Assembly: GCF_014206945.1 (NCBI RefSeq)
Contig: NZ_JACHON010000015.1
Coordinates: forward strand, 1-64,000
From: Gracilibacillus halotolerans
Lineage (GTDB): Bacteria; Bacillota; Bacilli; Bacillales; Amphibacillaceae
Length of the DNA stretch: 64,000 nucleotides
Reading direction: 5' to 3'
The notes beneath the pieces are model-generated. The model did no database searches, was not told the DNA's origin, and saw only the letters and a list, made by a program, of their open reading frames with translations. Of the stretch, positions 28,417-38,421 are shown piece after piece; positions within the stretch are counted from its first letter, which is position 1, and every line of letters begins with the position of its first letter. The translations under genes and the position numbers were made by a program.

Positions 28417-30027
28417 ATGGTTAAAAGTATAAGATTTTTCATTGTAAGTTGTTTCTTTTTAATATTGGTAGCTTGTAGCAACGATAACGAGGCAAGTAAC
28501 GAACCAACTGAAACAGAAGATGGAAGAGTAGTGCTGACTGGACTTATCACAAAACATCCATTAACAAAGGAACTTGAGAACATGGAATGGTTAGCAGAGG
28601 TGGAGGAAAAAGCAGGGGTTCAGATAAAATGGGAGGAAGTTTCTGCAGATTGGGATCAGAAGAAGGGTGCGATGTTAGCAAGTGGGGAAATCCCAGATAT
28701 TATCATTGGTCCAAATGCTATTACAGATGCTGACTTTGCTCAATTTCCGGGGTTATTTGAAAATTTACAACCTCTAATAGAGGAACATGGTCCTAATATT
28801 CAAGCGATGTTTGACGAACAGCCGATAACGAAAGACTTATCAACCCAAACAAATGGTGAAATTTATGGACTATCGAAATATCAACAATTCTGGCCAGAAA
28901 CAGCAACGATGCAATTTATAAATAAGCAATGGTTAGACAACTTAGGATTAGACGTGCCAAAAAATTGGGATGAATTGTTTGATGTACTAATGGCATTTAA
29001 GGAAGAAGATGCTAATGGCAACGGAGACCCGAATGATGAGATTCCAATGGACTTTGCCCCAATAGGAGAAGGTGGATTTGGTTATTTCCATCCAACAGTG
29101 TTATTAGGAAGTACTGGCATGACGATTACTGGTGGAGGTGGACAAGGTTATATATTGGAGGATGGACAGGTGAAAAACTTCTTTGTAGACGAGCGGTATA
29201 AAGAGTTTGTGTCATTTTTACACAAGTTATATGCAAATGGCTTAATCAATGAGGAAGCATTTACGCAAGATTACTCTCAATATCAAGCTCTAGCACGAGG
29301 TGAAGGAGATACAGCGAAAATTGGCTTTACATTCGGTTGGGAAAGTACGGATCGATTCGGTTTGAATGTATCCGATCAGTATGTAACCTTCGATCCAATG
29401 AAGGTGTCTGCTGATAGTGATAGTGATGTATCCTGGTCTTATGATTACAATGAATTAAATTACGGTGTCAATTTTATTCAAATGTCCTCACAGACTGGGA
29501 ATAAGGAAGCTGCGATGAAGTTTATAAATGAATTGTATGATCCAGAGGTAAGTTTGCAAATTTTGTTTGGTTCCATTGGTCCAAACATAGAAAAAACAGG
29601 TGATCAATCGTATAAGATACTTCCGCCACAAGACGAAGAAATGGATCCAGGTACGTGGAAATGGACGTCAACATGGGCGGACAATGGTCCAATGTTTATA
29701 TCAGATGAATTAGAGGTTGAATTGCCTGTAGACATGCAAGCAGTTGACGAACAACAAGAACCTTTTAATAAGGCCTTTGAAAACCTAGATAGAGAGAATG
29801 ATGTTTTTCCGGGAATGTTGTTAAAGTATTCTCAGGAAGATCATAATGCAATGACGCTTGTTAATACTGATTTTATGAATATAGCGATTTCAAAATTCGG
29901 TGAATGGATTACAACTGGTGGTATTGAAGAACAGTGGGAAGGATACAAACAGCAGGTAGAACAAATGGGCTTACAATCCAATATAGATATTATTCAAAAA
30001 TACTATGATGAATACAAAGGACAGTAA
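28417..30027 (+). CDS. Sugar ABC transporter substrate-binding lipoprotein (LplA type)
   Basis: A 536-residue extracellular solute-binding protein. The signal peptide ends in the lipobox LVAC, so the mature protein is lipid-anchored at residue C of ACSNDNEASN. The long family-1 binding-protein form and a downstream LplB/LplC pair identify it as an LplA-type importer component. No ATPase gene is nearby; such systems usually share MsmX. The ATG at 28417 follows GGAGGAG. It is preceded by a perfect cre site. Confidence 0.87.
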   Translation: MVKSIRFFIVSCFFLILVACSNDNEASNEPTETEDGRVVLTGLITKHPLTKELENMEWLAEVEEKAGVQIKWEEVSADWDQKKGAMLASGEIPDIIIGPNAITDADFAQFPGLFENLQPLIEEHGPNIQAMFDEQPITKDLSTQTNGEIYGLSKYQQFWPETATMQFINKQWLDNLGLDVPKNWDELFDVLMAFKEEDANGNGDPNDEIPMDFAPIGEGGFGYFHPTVLLGSTGMTITGGGGQGYILEDGQVKNFFVDERYKEFVSFLHKLYANGLINEEAFTQDYSQYQALARGEGDTAKIGFTFGWESTDRFGLNVSDQYVTFDPMKVSADSDSDVSWSYDYNELNYGVNFIQMSSQTGNKEAAMKFINELYDPEVSLQILFGSIGPNIEKTGDQSYKILPPQDEEMDPGTWKWTSTWADNGPMFISDELEVELPVDMQAVDEQQEPFNKAFENLDRENDVFPGMLLKYSQEDHNAMTLVNTDFMNIAISKFGEWITTGGIEEQWEGYKQQVEQMGLQSNIDIIQKYYDEYKGQ

Positions 30028-30039
30028 ACATTAAAATGA

Positions 30040-30075
30040 TTAGAGAGATATCACAACCTCTTGATATCTCTCTAA
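30040..30075 (+). other. Intercistronic stem-loop between binding protein and permease genes
   Basis: TTAGAGAGATATCA and TGATATCTCTCTAA form a perfect 14-base-pair stem with an 8-base loop. It is followed by A, not T, so it is not a normal terminator. It probably protects the upstream mRNA from 3' decay and sets a high ratio of binding protein to permease. Confidence 0.7.
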
Positions 30076-30093
30076 AAAAAGGGGAATCATTTT

Positions 30094-31044
30094 ATGGCCA
30101 CAGTACAGGACACAAAGGTTAAAGTGGAGCCTAAAGTGAAAAAACAAACCGTTTTTAATACGCTAGCAAGGGATTATCAATTATGGATAATGATTCTACC
30201 TGCAATCATCTGTGTCATCATATTTAACTATGTTCCTATGTATGGGATTCAACTTGCATTTCGAGAATATGATTTTACAGCGGGTTTGACAGGTGGAGAT
30301 TTTGTTGGTTTAAAATACTTCGAGCAATTTATGAATAGTCACCTGTTTTGGGATCTTATTCGAAACACTTTACTTATTAGTATCACTACGATTGTGGTGG
30401 GGTTTCCTGCTCCGATTGCACTAGCATTACTAGTTAATCAAATTAAGTGGAAGCGTGGAAAAAGAATCTTACAAACTACCGTGTATTTACCACATTTTAT
30501 CTCTATCGTCGTGCTAGTAGGATTATTAAATGTTATGTTGTCACCAAATACTGGCATACTCGGTCTGTTGTTAGCCAAGCTTGGGGTAGAAGGGAACTTA
30601 TTAGCTTCCGTTAATGCATTTGTTCCCATCTATGTTTTGTCAGATGTATGGCAGCATGTAGGGTGGAATAGTATTATCTATCTAGCAGCTTTAGCAGCAG
30701 TAGATCCGCAACTATACGATGCTGCTAAAATTGATGGAGCTAATAAATGGCAAATCATTAGAAACGTTGAGATACCAGCGATTATCCCAACCATTATTAT
30801 ATTGCTAATCTTAAATATGGGGTCAATTATTAGTACAGGGTTTGAAAAGATTTTTTTAATGCAAAACTCTCTTAATTTGCCGATTTCTGAAGTAATTGAA
30901 ACCTATGTTTATAAAACAGGTATTGTATCCAATCAATTCAGCTATGCTGCGGCTATTGGTCTATTTAATACGATGATAAATTTTACGATGCTTGTCATTG
31001 TTAATACGATAGCAAAGAAGGTTTCGCGAATTAGTCTTTGGTAA
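30094..31044 (+). CDS. Sugar ABC transporter permease (LplB type)
   Basis: A 316-residue inner-membrane permease with six predicted helices and the EAA-type loop YDAAKIDGANKWQIIRNVEIP that contacts the ATPase. NYVPMYGIQLAFREYDF after the first helix is typical of the LplB/YtcP-like group of large-oligosaccharide importers. It follows the binding-protein gene in an operon; AGGGGA precedes the ATG. Confidence 0.88.
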   Translation: MATVQDTKVKVEPKVKKQTVFNTLARDYQLWIMILPAIICVIIFNYVPMYGIQLAFREYDFTAGLTGGDFVGLKYFEQFMNSHLFWDLIRNTLLISITTIVVGFPAPIALALLVNQIKWKRGKRILQTTVYLPHFISIVVLVGLLNVMLSPNTGILGLLLAKLGVEGNLLASVNAFVPIYVLSDVWQHVGWNSIIYLAALAAVDPQLYDAAKIDGANKWQIIRNVEIPAIIPTIIILLILNMGSIISTGFEKIFLMQNSLNLPISEVIETYVYKTGIVSNQFSYAAAIGLFNTMINFTMLVIVNTIAKKVSRISLW

Positions 31045-31071
31045 GACAAACTAAATGAAGGAGGAAAAGTG

Positions 31072-31986
31072 ATGCCTTCTATCTCACTAAATAGAATTAA
31101 AAGTAAAAAACCATTAGACTTAGCATTTGATTTAGCTGTAATTTTAATATGTGTGATTATGTTTTTTGTCGTAGCTTATCCGATATATTTTATAATTATT
31201 GCATCGATCAGTGATCCAACATTTGTATCGACAGGGAAAGTATTATTTACACCGAAAGGTTTTAGTTTATTTGGTTATGAACAAATATTTGCGGACTCTA
31301 GGGTATGGATAGGTTACCGAAATACATTATTTTACTCCTTTTTCGGTACATTTATAAATTTGTTATTAACGTTACCAGCCGCATATGTGTTGTCACGTAC
31401 AGAATTCAGAGCACGAAGATTTTTAATGTTTTTCTTTATATTTACGATGTTTTTTAATGGCGGGCTAATCCCAACATATATGTTAATGAGAGATTTAAGC
31501 TTATTGGATACTCCATGGGTTTTTATTTTCAATCCCCTAACTGTAAACGTATTTAACCTCATTATTACACGTACATTTTTTGAAAATAATATTCCCCATG
31601 AAATGTATGAAGCGGCAGTTATGGACGGTTGTTCACATTTTAAATTTTTCTCAACGATTGTATTACCGTTATCAAAAGCCGTAACTGCTGTTATTGGTTT
31701 ATACTATTTAGTATGGCATTGGAACGACTTTTTTACGGGGTTAATTTATATCCGAAACTATGACTTGCAGCCATTACAAATTGTATTGAGGGATATTCTC
31801 TTATCGAATCAAGTATTTTCAGAAGGAGCAGGAAGTGGAGGTACGGGAGGAGGCTATGCACAACGATATGCGGATCAAGTGAAGTATGGAGTAATTATCG
31901 TTTCCTCATTACCTGTATTAATTCTATATCCTTTTATACAGAAGTATTTTGAAAAAGGTGTGTTGATTGGTTCAGTGAAAGGATGA
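31072..31986 (+). CDS. Sugar ABC transporter permease (LplC type)
   Basis: The second permease (304 residues), with six helices and the EAA loop YEAAVMDGCSHFKFFSTIVLP. The start is set at ATG 31072, with GAAGGAGG 7 bases upstream; the GTG three bases earlier is too close. It forms a heterodimer with the preceding permease. The operon ends at a strong hairpin; the importer ATPase is not encoded here. Confidence 0.88.
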   Translation: MPSISLNRIKSKKPLDLAFDLAVILICVIMFFVVAYPIYFIIIASISDPTFVSTGKVLFTPKGFSLFGYEQIFADSRVWIGYRNTLFYSFFGTFINLLLTLPAAYVLSRTEFRARRFLMFFFIFTMFFNGGLIPTYMLMRDLSLLDTPWVFIFNPLTVNVFNLIITRTFFENNIPHEMYEAAVMDGCSHFKFFSTIVLPLSKAVTAVIGLYYLVWHWNDFFTGLIYIRNYDLQPLQIVLRDILLSNQVFSEGAGSGGTGGGYAQRYADQVKYGVIIVSSLPVLILYPFIQKYFEKGVLIGSVKG

Positions 31987-32000
31987 AAAATACAAGTTAT

Positions 32001-32037
32001 AAAAGAAGAGAGCTATATTTTTTAGCTCTCTTCTTTC
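32001..32037. terminator. Bidirectional terminator
   Basis: GAAGAGAGCTA pairs perfectly with TAGCTCTCTTC, with flanking A and T runs. It separates the transporter operon from the convergent DUF624 gene and overlaps the end of the latter. Confidence 0.8.
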
Positions 32038-32645
32038 ATTTCTCGAGGTATAGCAAAAGAGGGATAAGCTGTTTTCATAATAATATAGGCTAATAAACTA
32101 ACACCAATAGCTGGGATTAAACCAGGTACTAAATAATATAGATAAAATAATACAGCGATAATTGCTAGTAACGCTAAAGCTTGAAGCGGCTTACCGATTA
32201 CCATAATTGCAGAGTACTTAATATAACCTAGAATGGAAAAATTATAATGGACATAGATAGGAACTATAAAAACCGAGATAAGAGCAAGAATAGCTAGTAG
32301 TATGTAAGTCATTATCGTTAAACTAGAGTGGAGCAAAGAAGAATCCATAATATCTAAAACTTGTAGGTTAACGATTAAAAGAATCGCTAAACTTAACATA
32401 AGATAACCTAGCAAATTTGATTTTAAAAATTCTTGTTTATAATAGTGGAGAAAACTACGAAATAATCGAACGTCATCCTCAGATTTTATGTCTTGACGTA
32501 TTGTTGCAAACAATGCGGTTGTTGCTGGAAATAAGCCTAGAACAAAAAGACCGACTAGTGAAAAAATAAACCAATAGATGTTAAGTAATAAGATTTTAAA
32601 TAACCATTCTCCGACAGTAATATAAACAGAAATACTTTTATTCAT
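32022..32645 (-). CDS. YesL-type DUF624 membrane protein
   Basis: A 207-residue membrane protein with five to six helices and the DUF624 landmarks WFIFSLVGLFVLGLFPATTALF near the N-terminus. Such proteins accompany LplABC/YtcQ-type sugar importers and may help them or their regulation. Here it is on the opposite strand, tail to tail with the permease gene, so it is under its own control. Confidence 0.82.
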   Translation of the reverse strand: MNKSISVYITVGEWLFKILLLNIYWFIFSLVGLFVLGLFPATTALFATIRQDIKSEDDVRLFRSFLHYYKQEFLKSNLLGYLMLSLAILLIVNLQVLDIMDSSLLHSSLTIMTYILLAILALISVFIVPIYVHYNFSILGYIKYSAIMVIGKPLQALALLAIIAVLFYLYYLVPGLIPAIGVSLLAYIIMKTAYPSFAIPREMKEES

Positions 32646-32781
32646 ATATGAGCCTCCGAATGTCAGATTATATGTTAAAGATACACAATATTCCTTACAA
32701 GGTAAACTTAACTTTCTATTTACCTAAAAAAAGGATAGGAATTCAAAAACTAAGATAGATGATTAACCGTTTATAAAAGTA

Positions 32782-32820
32782 AATCAAAAAGTTAGAGCGG
32801 TTGCTCTAACTTTTTTGATT
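32782..32820. terminator. Terminator after the penicillin-binding protein gene
   Basis: AATCAAAAAGTTAGAGC pairs with GCTCTAACTTTTTTGATT around a 4-base loop; T runs exist on both strands. Confidence 0.8.
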
Positions 32821-32829
32821 TGCTACTAG

Positions 32830-35760
32830 CTATTCTTCATTTTCAGGTTTGGGTGTATTATTAGATGTTTCTTCTCGTTCAGGTTTTGGTTTTTCTTCTT
32901 TTTTGTCAGGTTTCTTTTCCTGCTTTTTGTTATCGTCTGTTTTTTCGTCTTCCTTTGATTCGGAAAAATCACCGACGGTTATTTTATTACTTGGACTAGA
33001 TTCTCTACCAAAATAATCAACAGCTTTTACATGATAAACAGCATTACCACTCGGAACCGTATAGCTTGTCTCAGTAGTCGAGCCAATCCTTTGGAAGTTG
33101 TCTGAATCAGGATTACTGGCTCGGTATATCCGGTAACCCACCACATCGTTGCTTCCAGAAGCTTTCCAAGTTAGCTTCTGGTTGCTATTTTTTAATGATG
33201 TAGGTACACCAGGTGCTTTTCCGTCATCTTTCAATGTTTCAGCATCTGGAATCGTAATTTTACCCCAACCTCCAGAGTCAGAAGGTATTAATTGCTCTAA
33301 CTTAGGGAATTTATCATAACCTGTTTCTTTCAACCATGCAGGATTTAGACTCCATCCATCCCCTTCTGTGAATTCAGCAGGCGTTTTTTCACCAGCTATC
33401 ATAGGTTTACCATTTACGCTCGTATAAGCTTCACGTATCAAACTATTATCTTTCTTTGTTGGTACGAATTTAGCGTTATAGATGTCTGATTGTATTAGAC
33501 CAGCATCACTACATAGCTCAGATGGGAGCATGCCGGATACTGCACAATAGCTTCTTGACACAATACCATCTGGTCGTGGTAATTTTTCTGATGGTGCCAT
33601 TAATTCTGGACGTATTTCAGTTGCTGCGTTCACAAGCTGCGCCCAATAGGTAGTGTTTCTTTGATTGTAGCCAGTGTCTAGTTTCTGGTTATAGTCATAC
33701 CCAATCCATGTTCCAATCGACACATTCGGATTAATCGCCATAAATAACGCATCTTGTGGTCCATTAGATGTACCAGTTTTTCCAGCCCAATCCACGTTTT
33801 TGTTCCGCAATTGAGCTCTAGCGTTTGTTCCTGTTCCTTTTGTAAGGACATCGCGCATCATATCATACATAAGATAACTTGTTTGAGGGCTGAAAACTTC
33901 TACAGGCTCACTCTCATGCTCGTAAATCACTTCTCCATCATTTGTTTCAATTCTTTCAATCATATATCCATCGATAAATTTCCCTTGATTTGCGAAGGTT
34001 CCATAAGCATTGACTGTCTCTTCCACGGTTACCCCACTACGTGTTGAACCTAGTGGTAAAGATAGAATGGCATAATCATTGTGATCACGTTCACGTGACA
34101 ATTCTTCGAAACCCATTTTTTCTAAGTATCTTTCTACAGGATTTTCAGGCAAAATTTTTTCGTATACGGTTAGTGCGGATACGTTATGAGATCTGTAAAA
34201 CGCTTCTCTTGCAGAAACTAATCCATAATACCTGTTAGAAAAGTTTTTAGGCGCTCTTCCCTTATACGCTGCGAAATGTTTTTCTACATCTGCAATAACG
34301 GAGCCTGGTTGATAATAACCTAACTCCATAGCGGGAGCATATGCAGCTAGTGGTTTCATCGTACTACCATTTGGTCCGCGAACCTTTGTTGCATAGTTTT
34401 TCTGTGAAATTTCGTAATCACGTCCACCTACAAAAGCAATTATTCTTCCAGTACTATTTTCTATTAGTTCAGCACCAACTTGTACTGGTTGATGGCCTAA
34501 CGGTTCCTCTTCACCTGTTTCTTCATTCGTCACCATTATTTGTTTGCCCGAATTTATATTGATAGCTAACTTATCTCGACCAAAATTGGTATATTCTCTT
34601 GTGACTTTTTGAAAGGCATCATAAATTTCTTTATCTATCGTAGAATGAATGCGATACCCATTACTACTTAATGCTCTTTCTGCTAAAATTTTATATTCTT
34701 CATGTAAGATTTCACTATTGTCTAATTCTTCCTTCGAATATCCATCTTGTTCGGCAAGCACAACAGATAGGATATCAATTGTACGGTCCGTTAATTCTTC
34801 AATTAAGTACGGGTATTGCTGTCGAATTGATTCCTTCGGTTCGATAAAATCTTGAGTTATATCGTATGCAATAGCCTCTTCATATTCTTCATCTGTAATA
34901 TAATTCTCTCGATGCATTCGTTCTAAAACAGTTTTCATTCTCTCGAGACCTGGTTGTAATCCTTCTTCTTCCTTCAATCCTCCACCATTTACGAACGGAG
35001 TATAATAAGAAGGACTTTGGGGTAAACCAGCAATAAAAGCAGCTTGAGGCAATGTTAATTCTTCTGCATTTTTACCGAAAATACCTTTTGCCGCTGTTTG
35101 AACTCCAGCAATGTTTTGCCCAGAAGAGTTTCTACCAAAAGGAACAATATTTAAATAAGCTTCTAAAATAGCGTCTTTTTCAAAGAAGCGTTCCAGACGC
35201 ATTGCCAATAAGATTTCTTTTGCTTTACGTTCAAAAGATACTTCATTTGTTAGGATCTGATTTTTTATAATTTGTTGTGTAAGTGTACTTCCACCAGTTT
35301 TCGTATCAGCATTTGTTACTTCTTGAAAGACAGCTCTTAAAATTGCCTTAGGAATAATGCCATTATGTGTTCGGAAGTATTCATCTTCAGTTGCAATGAC
35401 AGCATTTTTTACATAGTCACTAACTTTATCTAGTGTAACTTCTTCACGGTGTAAATCAGTACTTACATCTGATAGAAAAATATTATCCGAGAAATATAGT
35501 TCTGAGGTTTCTTCATAATTATAGACTGCCTTAGACATATCTTCTTCTGTCATTACTTTTTCATCTGCCACTAATGATGCGAAATAACCCGCACCTAGAC
35601 CAAAGGCAAAGAACGCACCGATAATACCGATCATTATAAAGACAAGTAGTATATTCCAAATAATATGATAGCTAATACGTGAGGTTCTCTTTAAGTTGGT
35701 TTGAGTTAAAAAACTCTTTATTTTAGTCCACCATCTTAAAATGGTTTCTTTTGGATCCAT
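32830..35760 (-). CDS. Class A penicillin-binding protein (GT51 + transpeptidase + FN3)
   Basis: A bifunctional peptidoglycan synthase of 976 residues. A cytoplasmic start and one helix (residues 33-60) lead to the GT51 domain (catalytic E125 in TEDEYFRTHNG, GGSTLTQQ at 156-163). The transpeptidase has STMK (466-469), SHN (524-526) and KTGTS (661-665). A fibronectin type III domain lies at about 850-935, then a low-complexity Lys/Glu/Pro tail. The layout is that of PonA/PBP1. It is divergent from tyrS, and the T-box leader lies between them. Confidence 0.92.
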   Translation of the reverse strand: MDPKETILRWWTKIKSFLTQTNLKRTSRISYHIIWNILLVFIMIGIIGAFFAFGLGAGYFASLVADEKVMTEEDMSKAVYNYEETSELYFSDNIFLSDVSTDLHREEVTLDKVSDYVKNAVIATEDEYFRTHNGIIPKAILRAVFQEVTNADTKTGGSTLTQQIIKNQILTNEVSFERKAKEILLAMRLERFFEKDAILEAYLNIVPFGRNSSGQNIAGVQTAAKGIFGKNAEELTLPQAAFIAGLPQSPSYYTPFVNGGGLKEEEGLQPGLERMKTVLERMHRENYITDEEYEEAIAYDITQDFIEPKESIRQQYPYLIEELTDRTIDILSVVLAEQDGYSKEELDNSEILHEEYKILAERALSSNGYRIHSTIDKEIYDAFQKVTREYTNFGRDKLAININSGKQIMVTNEETGEEEPLGHQPVQVGAELIENSTGRIIAFVGGRDYEISQKNYATKVRGPNGSTMKPLAAYAPAMELGYYQPGSVIADVEKHFAAYKGRAPKNFSNRYYGLVSAREAFYRSHNVSALTVYEKILPENPVERYLEKMGFEELSRERDHNDYAILSLPLGSTRSGVTVEETVNAYGTFANQGKFIDGYMIERIETNDGEVIYEHESEPVEVFSPQTSYLMYDMMRDVLTKGTGTNARAQLRNKNVDWAGKTGTSNGPQDALFMAINPNVSIGTWIGYDYNQKLDTGYNQRNTTYWAQLVNAATEIRPELMAPSEKLPRPDGIVSRSYCAVSGMLPSELCSDAGLIQSDIYNAKFVPTKKDNSLIREAYTSVNGKPMIAGEKTPAEFTEGDGWSLNPAWLKETGYDKFPKLEQLIPSDSGGWGKITIPDAETLKDDGKAPGVPTSLKNSNQKLTWKASGSNDVVGYRIYRASNPDSDNFQRIGSTTETSYTVPSGNAVYHVKAVDYFGRESSPSNKITVGDFSESKEDEKTDDNKKQEKKPDKKEEKPKPEREETSNNTPKPENEE

Positions 35761-35904
35761 TCATTACCCCTCCTAGTTTTCTGTAGTATATTATATCACA
35801 GCGGTCAATACCGTGATATTACATTTATGATGCAACTATTTATCAAACTTTATTGCTTTTTCGATACACATATGTTAAAAATAAATATACATTACTATAA
35901 GACT

Positions 35905-36142
35905 AAAACAGTGACGGATAAAAGTAGTGAGGAATTTCCTGTTTAAGAGAGCGAGCGGTAGGTGAAAGCTCGTACATAGTTCCCTCATGAATTACGAATC
36001 CTGAGTATCTTCATGAAAATGAAGACGGTGCAGCGGCTTGCATCGTTATTTCCTTGAGTGATGGACATTTATTGTCTATAACGAGGGTGGTACCGCGAGT
36101 TATCTCGTCCCTTTCTGAGGGAGGGGATTTTTTTGTTTCCAA
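35905..36142 (+). promoter_or_regulatory. T-box riboswitch (tRNA-Tyr) of tyrS
   Basis: The leader has the T-box sequence AGGGTGGTACCGCG at 36084-36097, which pairs with the acceptor end of uncharged tRNA. It is followed by a terminator hairpin (TCCCTTTCTGAGGGAGGGGA) and seven T. The specifier loop AATTACGAATC contains the tyrosine codon TAC at 35993-35995. Uncharged tRNA-Tyr would allow read-through into tyrS. Confidence 0.92.
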
Positions 36143-36163
36143 AAAAGAGTAGGAGGAAAGATT

Positions 36164-37435
36164 ATGCACATTTTAGATGATTTAGAGCAACGTGGTTTAA
36201 TTCAGCAAACAACAGACAATGAAGGATTGCGAAAACATTTAGAAGAGAATACGGTTACTCTATATTGTGGTTTTGATCCCACGGCAGATAGCCTTCATAT
36301 TGGTCATTTACTACCTATCTTAATGTTAAAAAGATTTCAGAAGGCTGGTCACCGTCCAATTGCACTTGTAGGTGGCGGAACAGGAATGATTGGAGATCCG
36401 AGTGGTAGATCTACCGAAAGATCGTTTAACACGGAGGAAATTGTGAAAGGCTATGCGGAACAAATCCAAGAGCAAATTTCTCAACTTTTAGAAGTGAATC
36501 AAGGGGAAAATAGTGTAGTTACAAGAAATAATTACGAATGGTTATCGGAAATTTCTATTATCGAATTCTTACGTGACTATGGAAAACACTTCAGTGTCAA
36601 TTACATGCTAGCTAAGGACTCTGTTGAATCTAGATTGGAGAACGGAATTTCTTTTACTGAATTTAGTTATATGATATTACAATCGGCAGACTTCTTAAAC
36701 CTCTATGAGAAAGAGAATTGTACACTGCAAATTGGTGGTAGTGATCAATGGGGAAATATTACTGCAGGATTAGAACTTATTCGACGAACGAAAAGTAATG
36801 ATGAGGAAGAAGCAAAAGCATATGGAATAACGGTGCCGTTAATCACGAAGAGTGACGGTACAAAATTTGGGAAAACTGCTGGTGGTGCTATTTGGTTAGA
36901 TCCTAAGAAAACTACACCGTATGAGTTTTACCAGTTTTGGATTAATACTGATGATAGAGACGTAATTAAATTTATAAAGTACTTCACATTTTTAAGTGTG
37001 GAGGAAATTGAGGAATTAGAAAAACAATTACAAGAAGCACCGGAAAAAAGAGTTCCTCATAAACGACTAGCTGAAGAAATGACGAAGATGGTTCACGGAT
37101 CAGATGCTCTACAGCAAGCGGAGCGTATTACAGAAGCGTTATTTAGTGGAAATATTGCAACATTAAATGCTGTTGAAATAGAGCAAGGATTCAAAGACGT
37201 ACCATCTTATACGTCTAAAGAAAGAAATGTTGGGCTGGTTGATTTATTAGTAGAAGCGAAAATTTCATCTTCCAAACGTCAAGCGCGAGAAGATATTAAA
37301 AATGGTGCTGTTTATATAAACGGTGACCGAAGAGACGATATAAATTATTCATTATCAGATGAGGATCGAATAGAGAATACATTCACGATTATCCGCAGAG
37401 GAAAGAAAAGATACTTTCTTATCCGCTATGAATAA
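36164..37435 (+). CDS. tyrS: Tyrosyl-tRNA synthetase
   Basis: A class I synthetase of 423 residues charging tRNA-Tyr. HIGH occurs at residues 45-48 (SLHIGHLLP). The KMSKS loop is KFGKT within SDGTKFGKTAGGAIW, typical of bacterial TyrRS. The C-terminal S4 domain (SSSKRQAREDIKNGAVYING) binds the tRNA. AGGAGG precedes the ATG. It is controlled by the T-box leader directly upstream. Confidence 0.95.
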   Translation: MHILDDLEQRGLIQQTTDNEGLRKHLEENTVTLYCGFDPTADSLHIGHLLPILMLKRFQKAGHRPIALVGGGTGMIGDPSGRSTERSFNTEEIVKGYAEQIQEQISQLLEVNQGENSVVTRNNYEWLSEISIIEFLRDYGKHFSVNYMLAKDSVESRLENGISFTEFSYMILQSADFLNLYEKENCTLQIGGSDQWGNITAGLELIRRTKSNDEEEAKAYGITVPLITKSDGTKFGKTAGGAIWLDPKKTTPYEFYQFWINTDDRDVIKFIKYFTFLSVEEIEELEKQLQEAPEKRVPHKRLAEEMTKMVHGSDALQQAERITEALFSGNIATLNAVEIEQGFKDVPSYTSKERNVGLVDLLVEAKISSSKRQAREDIKNGAVYINGDRRDDINYSLSDEDRIENTFTIIRRGKKRYFLIRYE

Positions 37436-37447
37436 AATAGAGAACGT

Positions 37448-37484
37448 AGAAAGTGAGTATTCCGAGAAGAAATACTCATTTTCT
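37448..37484 (+). terminator. Terminator after tyrS
   Basis: AGAAAGTGAGTATT pairs with AATACTCATTTTCT. The T tract is short and interrupted. Confidence 0.6.
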
Positions 37485-37566
37485 ATATTGAAAAAAATTA
37501 CTGAGAAGAGATAGAGACTGGGACAGAAGTAATTTTCATAATACAAAATCCGAATGTTATACTAAC

Positions 37567-37749
37567 GCCAAGTCAAAATACTTCGCTTTCCGCAGGCAAC
37601 GCCTCAACTAATTACAAAAGTTATATAATAACTTTAGTTTGTGAAGTTCGGCGAATAACGCAACGTCCTGTTGCGACGCCGAACTGAATTACATCCTGTA
37701 ATCCCTCGGCTGTTGCTTTTCCTGCAGGAGTCTTGTATTTTGACTTGGC
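37567..37749. repeat. MITE-like element, left copy (183 bp, 15-bp inverted ends)
   Basis: The ends GCCAAGTCAAAATAC and GTATTTTGACTTGGC are perfect 15-base inverted repeats. The inside has a strong nested hairpin at 37646-37684 (GTTCGGCG...GCAAC...GTTGC...CGCCGAAC) and TTACATCCTGTAA. It carries no ORF. Confidence 0.75.
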
Positions 37750-37897
37750 TATTTATATTCCCATGATTTGGTTGGATTTTTGTGCTCGACCTCTTTGTCT
37801 GCGGATGAAAGCCTCTTTTACCGGTCTCGGCCTGAAAGGCCTATCGAATGGTTCTCCCTCTTGCACCACATTCACTCACTGATTCTAAAAGAATCCC

Positions 37898-38284
37898 TTA
37901 TTGTTTATTGTATTTTTGTCCTGTAAACGGATCAAACTCTTCGAATATTGTTAATTGGTCCGTCATGTAATCTTCTTTTAGCTGATTCCTAATATATTCT
38001 TGTATTTTCTTCCTATTTCTACCCACCGTATCTACGTAGAAACCACGGCACCAAAACTTGCGATTTCCGTATTTATATTTTAGATTCGCGTGACGATTAA
38101 ATATCATCAAACTACTTTTCCCTTTTAAATATCTCATAAATTGAAATACGCTGAATTTCGGTGGGATACTAACTAACATGCGTAAATGATTCCTACATGC
38201 GTTTGCCTCATATATAGTGCTTTGCGTCCGCATAAATCGAGAGGCGGAGAAATAACTAAATCTTACAATATTAAAGGCGAACAA
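37898..38284 (-). pseudogene. IS200/IS605 family transposase TnpA, truncated and inactivated
   Basis: The C-terminal two-thirds of a Y1 (HUH) transposase is clear: EANACRNHLRMLVSIPPKF, YLKGKSSLMIF, KYGNRKFWCRGFYVDTVG and EYIRNQ with the catalytic Tyr. The first 50-60 residues of a normal IS200 TnpA are missing or beyond recognition. The metal-binding HUH motif (normally DHIHM or similar) reads NHLRM, the second His being Arg, consistent with a single CAC to CGC change. It is flanked by inverted repeat units. Confidence 0.85.
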
Positions 38285-38313
38285 TTAAAAAATGAAATAT
38301 AAATTACACAGCA

Positions 38314-38421
38314 AAAACACGTAGACTCCTGCAGGAAAGCAACAGCGGAAAATCCATTTCAAAAGTTCAATTGAACTTTTGAAATTAGTTGAGGCGTTGC
38401 CTGCGGAAAGCGAAGTGTTTT
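38314..38421. repeat. MITE-like element, right copy (inverted relative to left copy)
   Basis: The ends AAAACAC and GTGTTTT are inverted. The element shares GACTCCTGCAGGAAA-GCAACAGC and TTGAGGCGTTGCCTGCGGAAAG with the reverse complement of the left copy. Its centre (38357-38384) is a perfect 28-base palindrome beginning TTTCAAAAGTTCAA. Confidence 0.7.

Noticed and set aside
30040-30075. Terminator splitting the sugar importer operon
   Set aside because: The stem is followed by A, not T, and the permease genes are required with the binding protein.
37898-38284. Active IS200 element
   Set aside because: The N-terminus is gone and the HUH motif has lost its second His, so the transposase cannot work.
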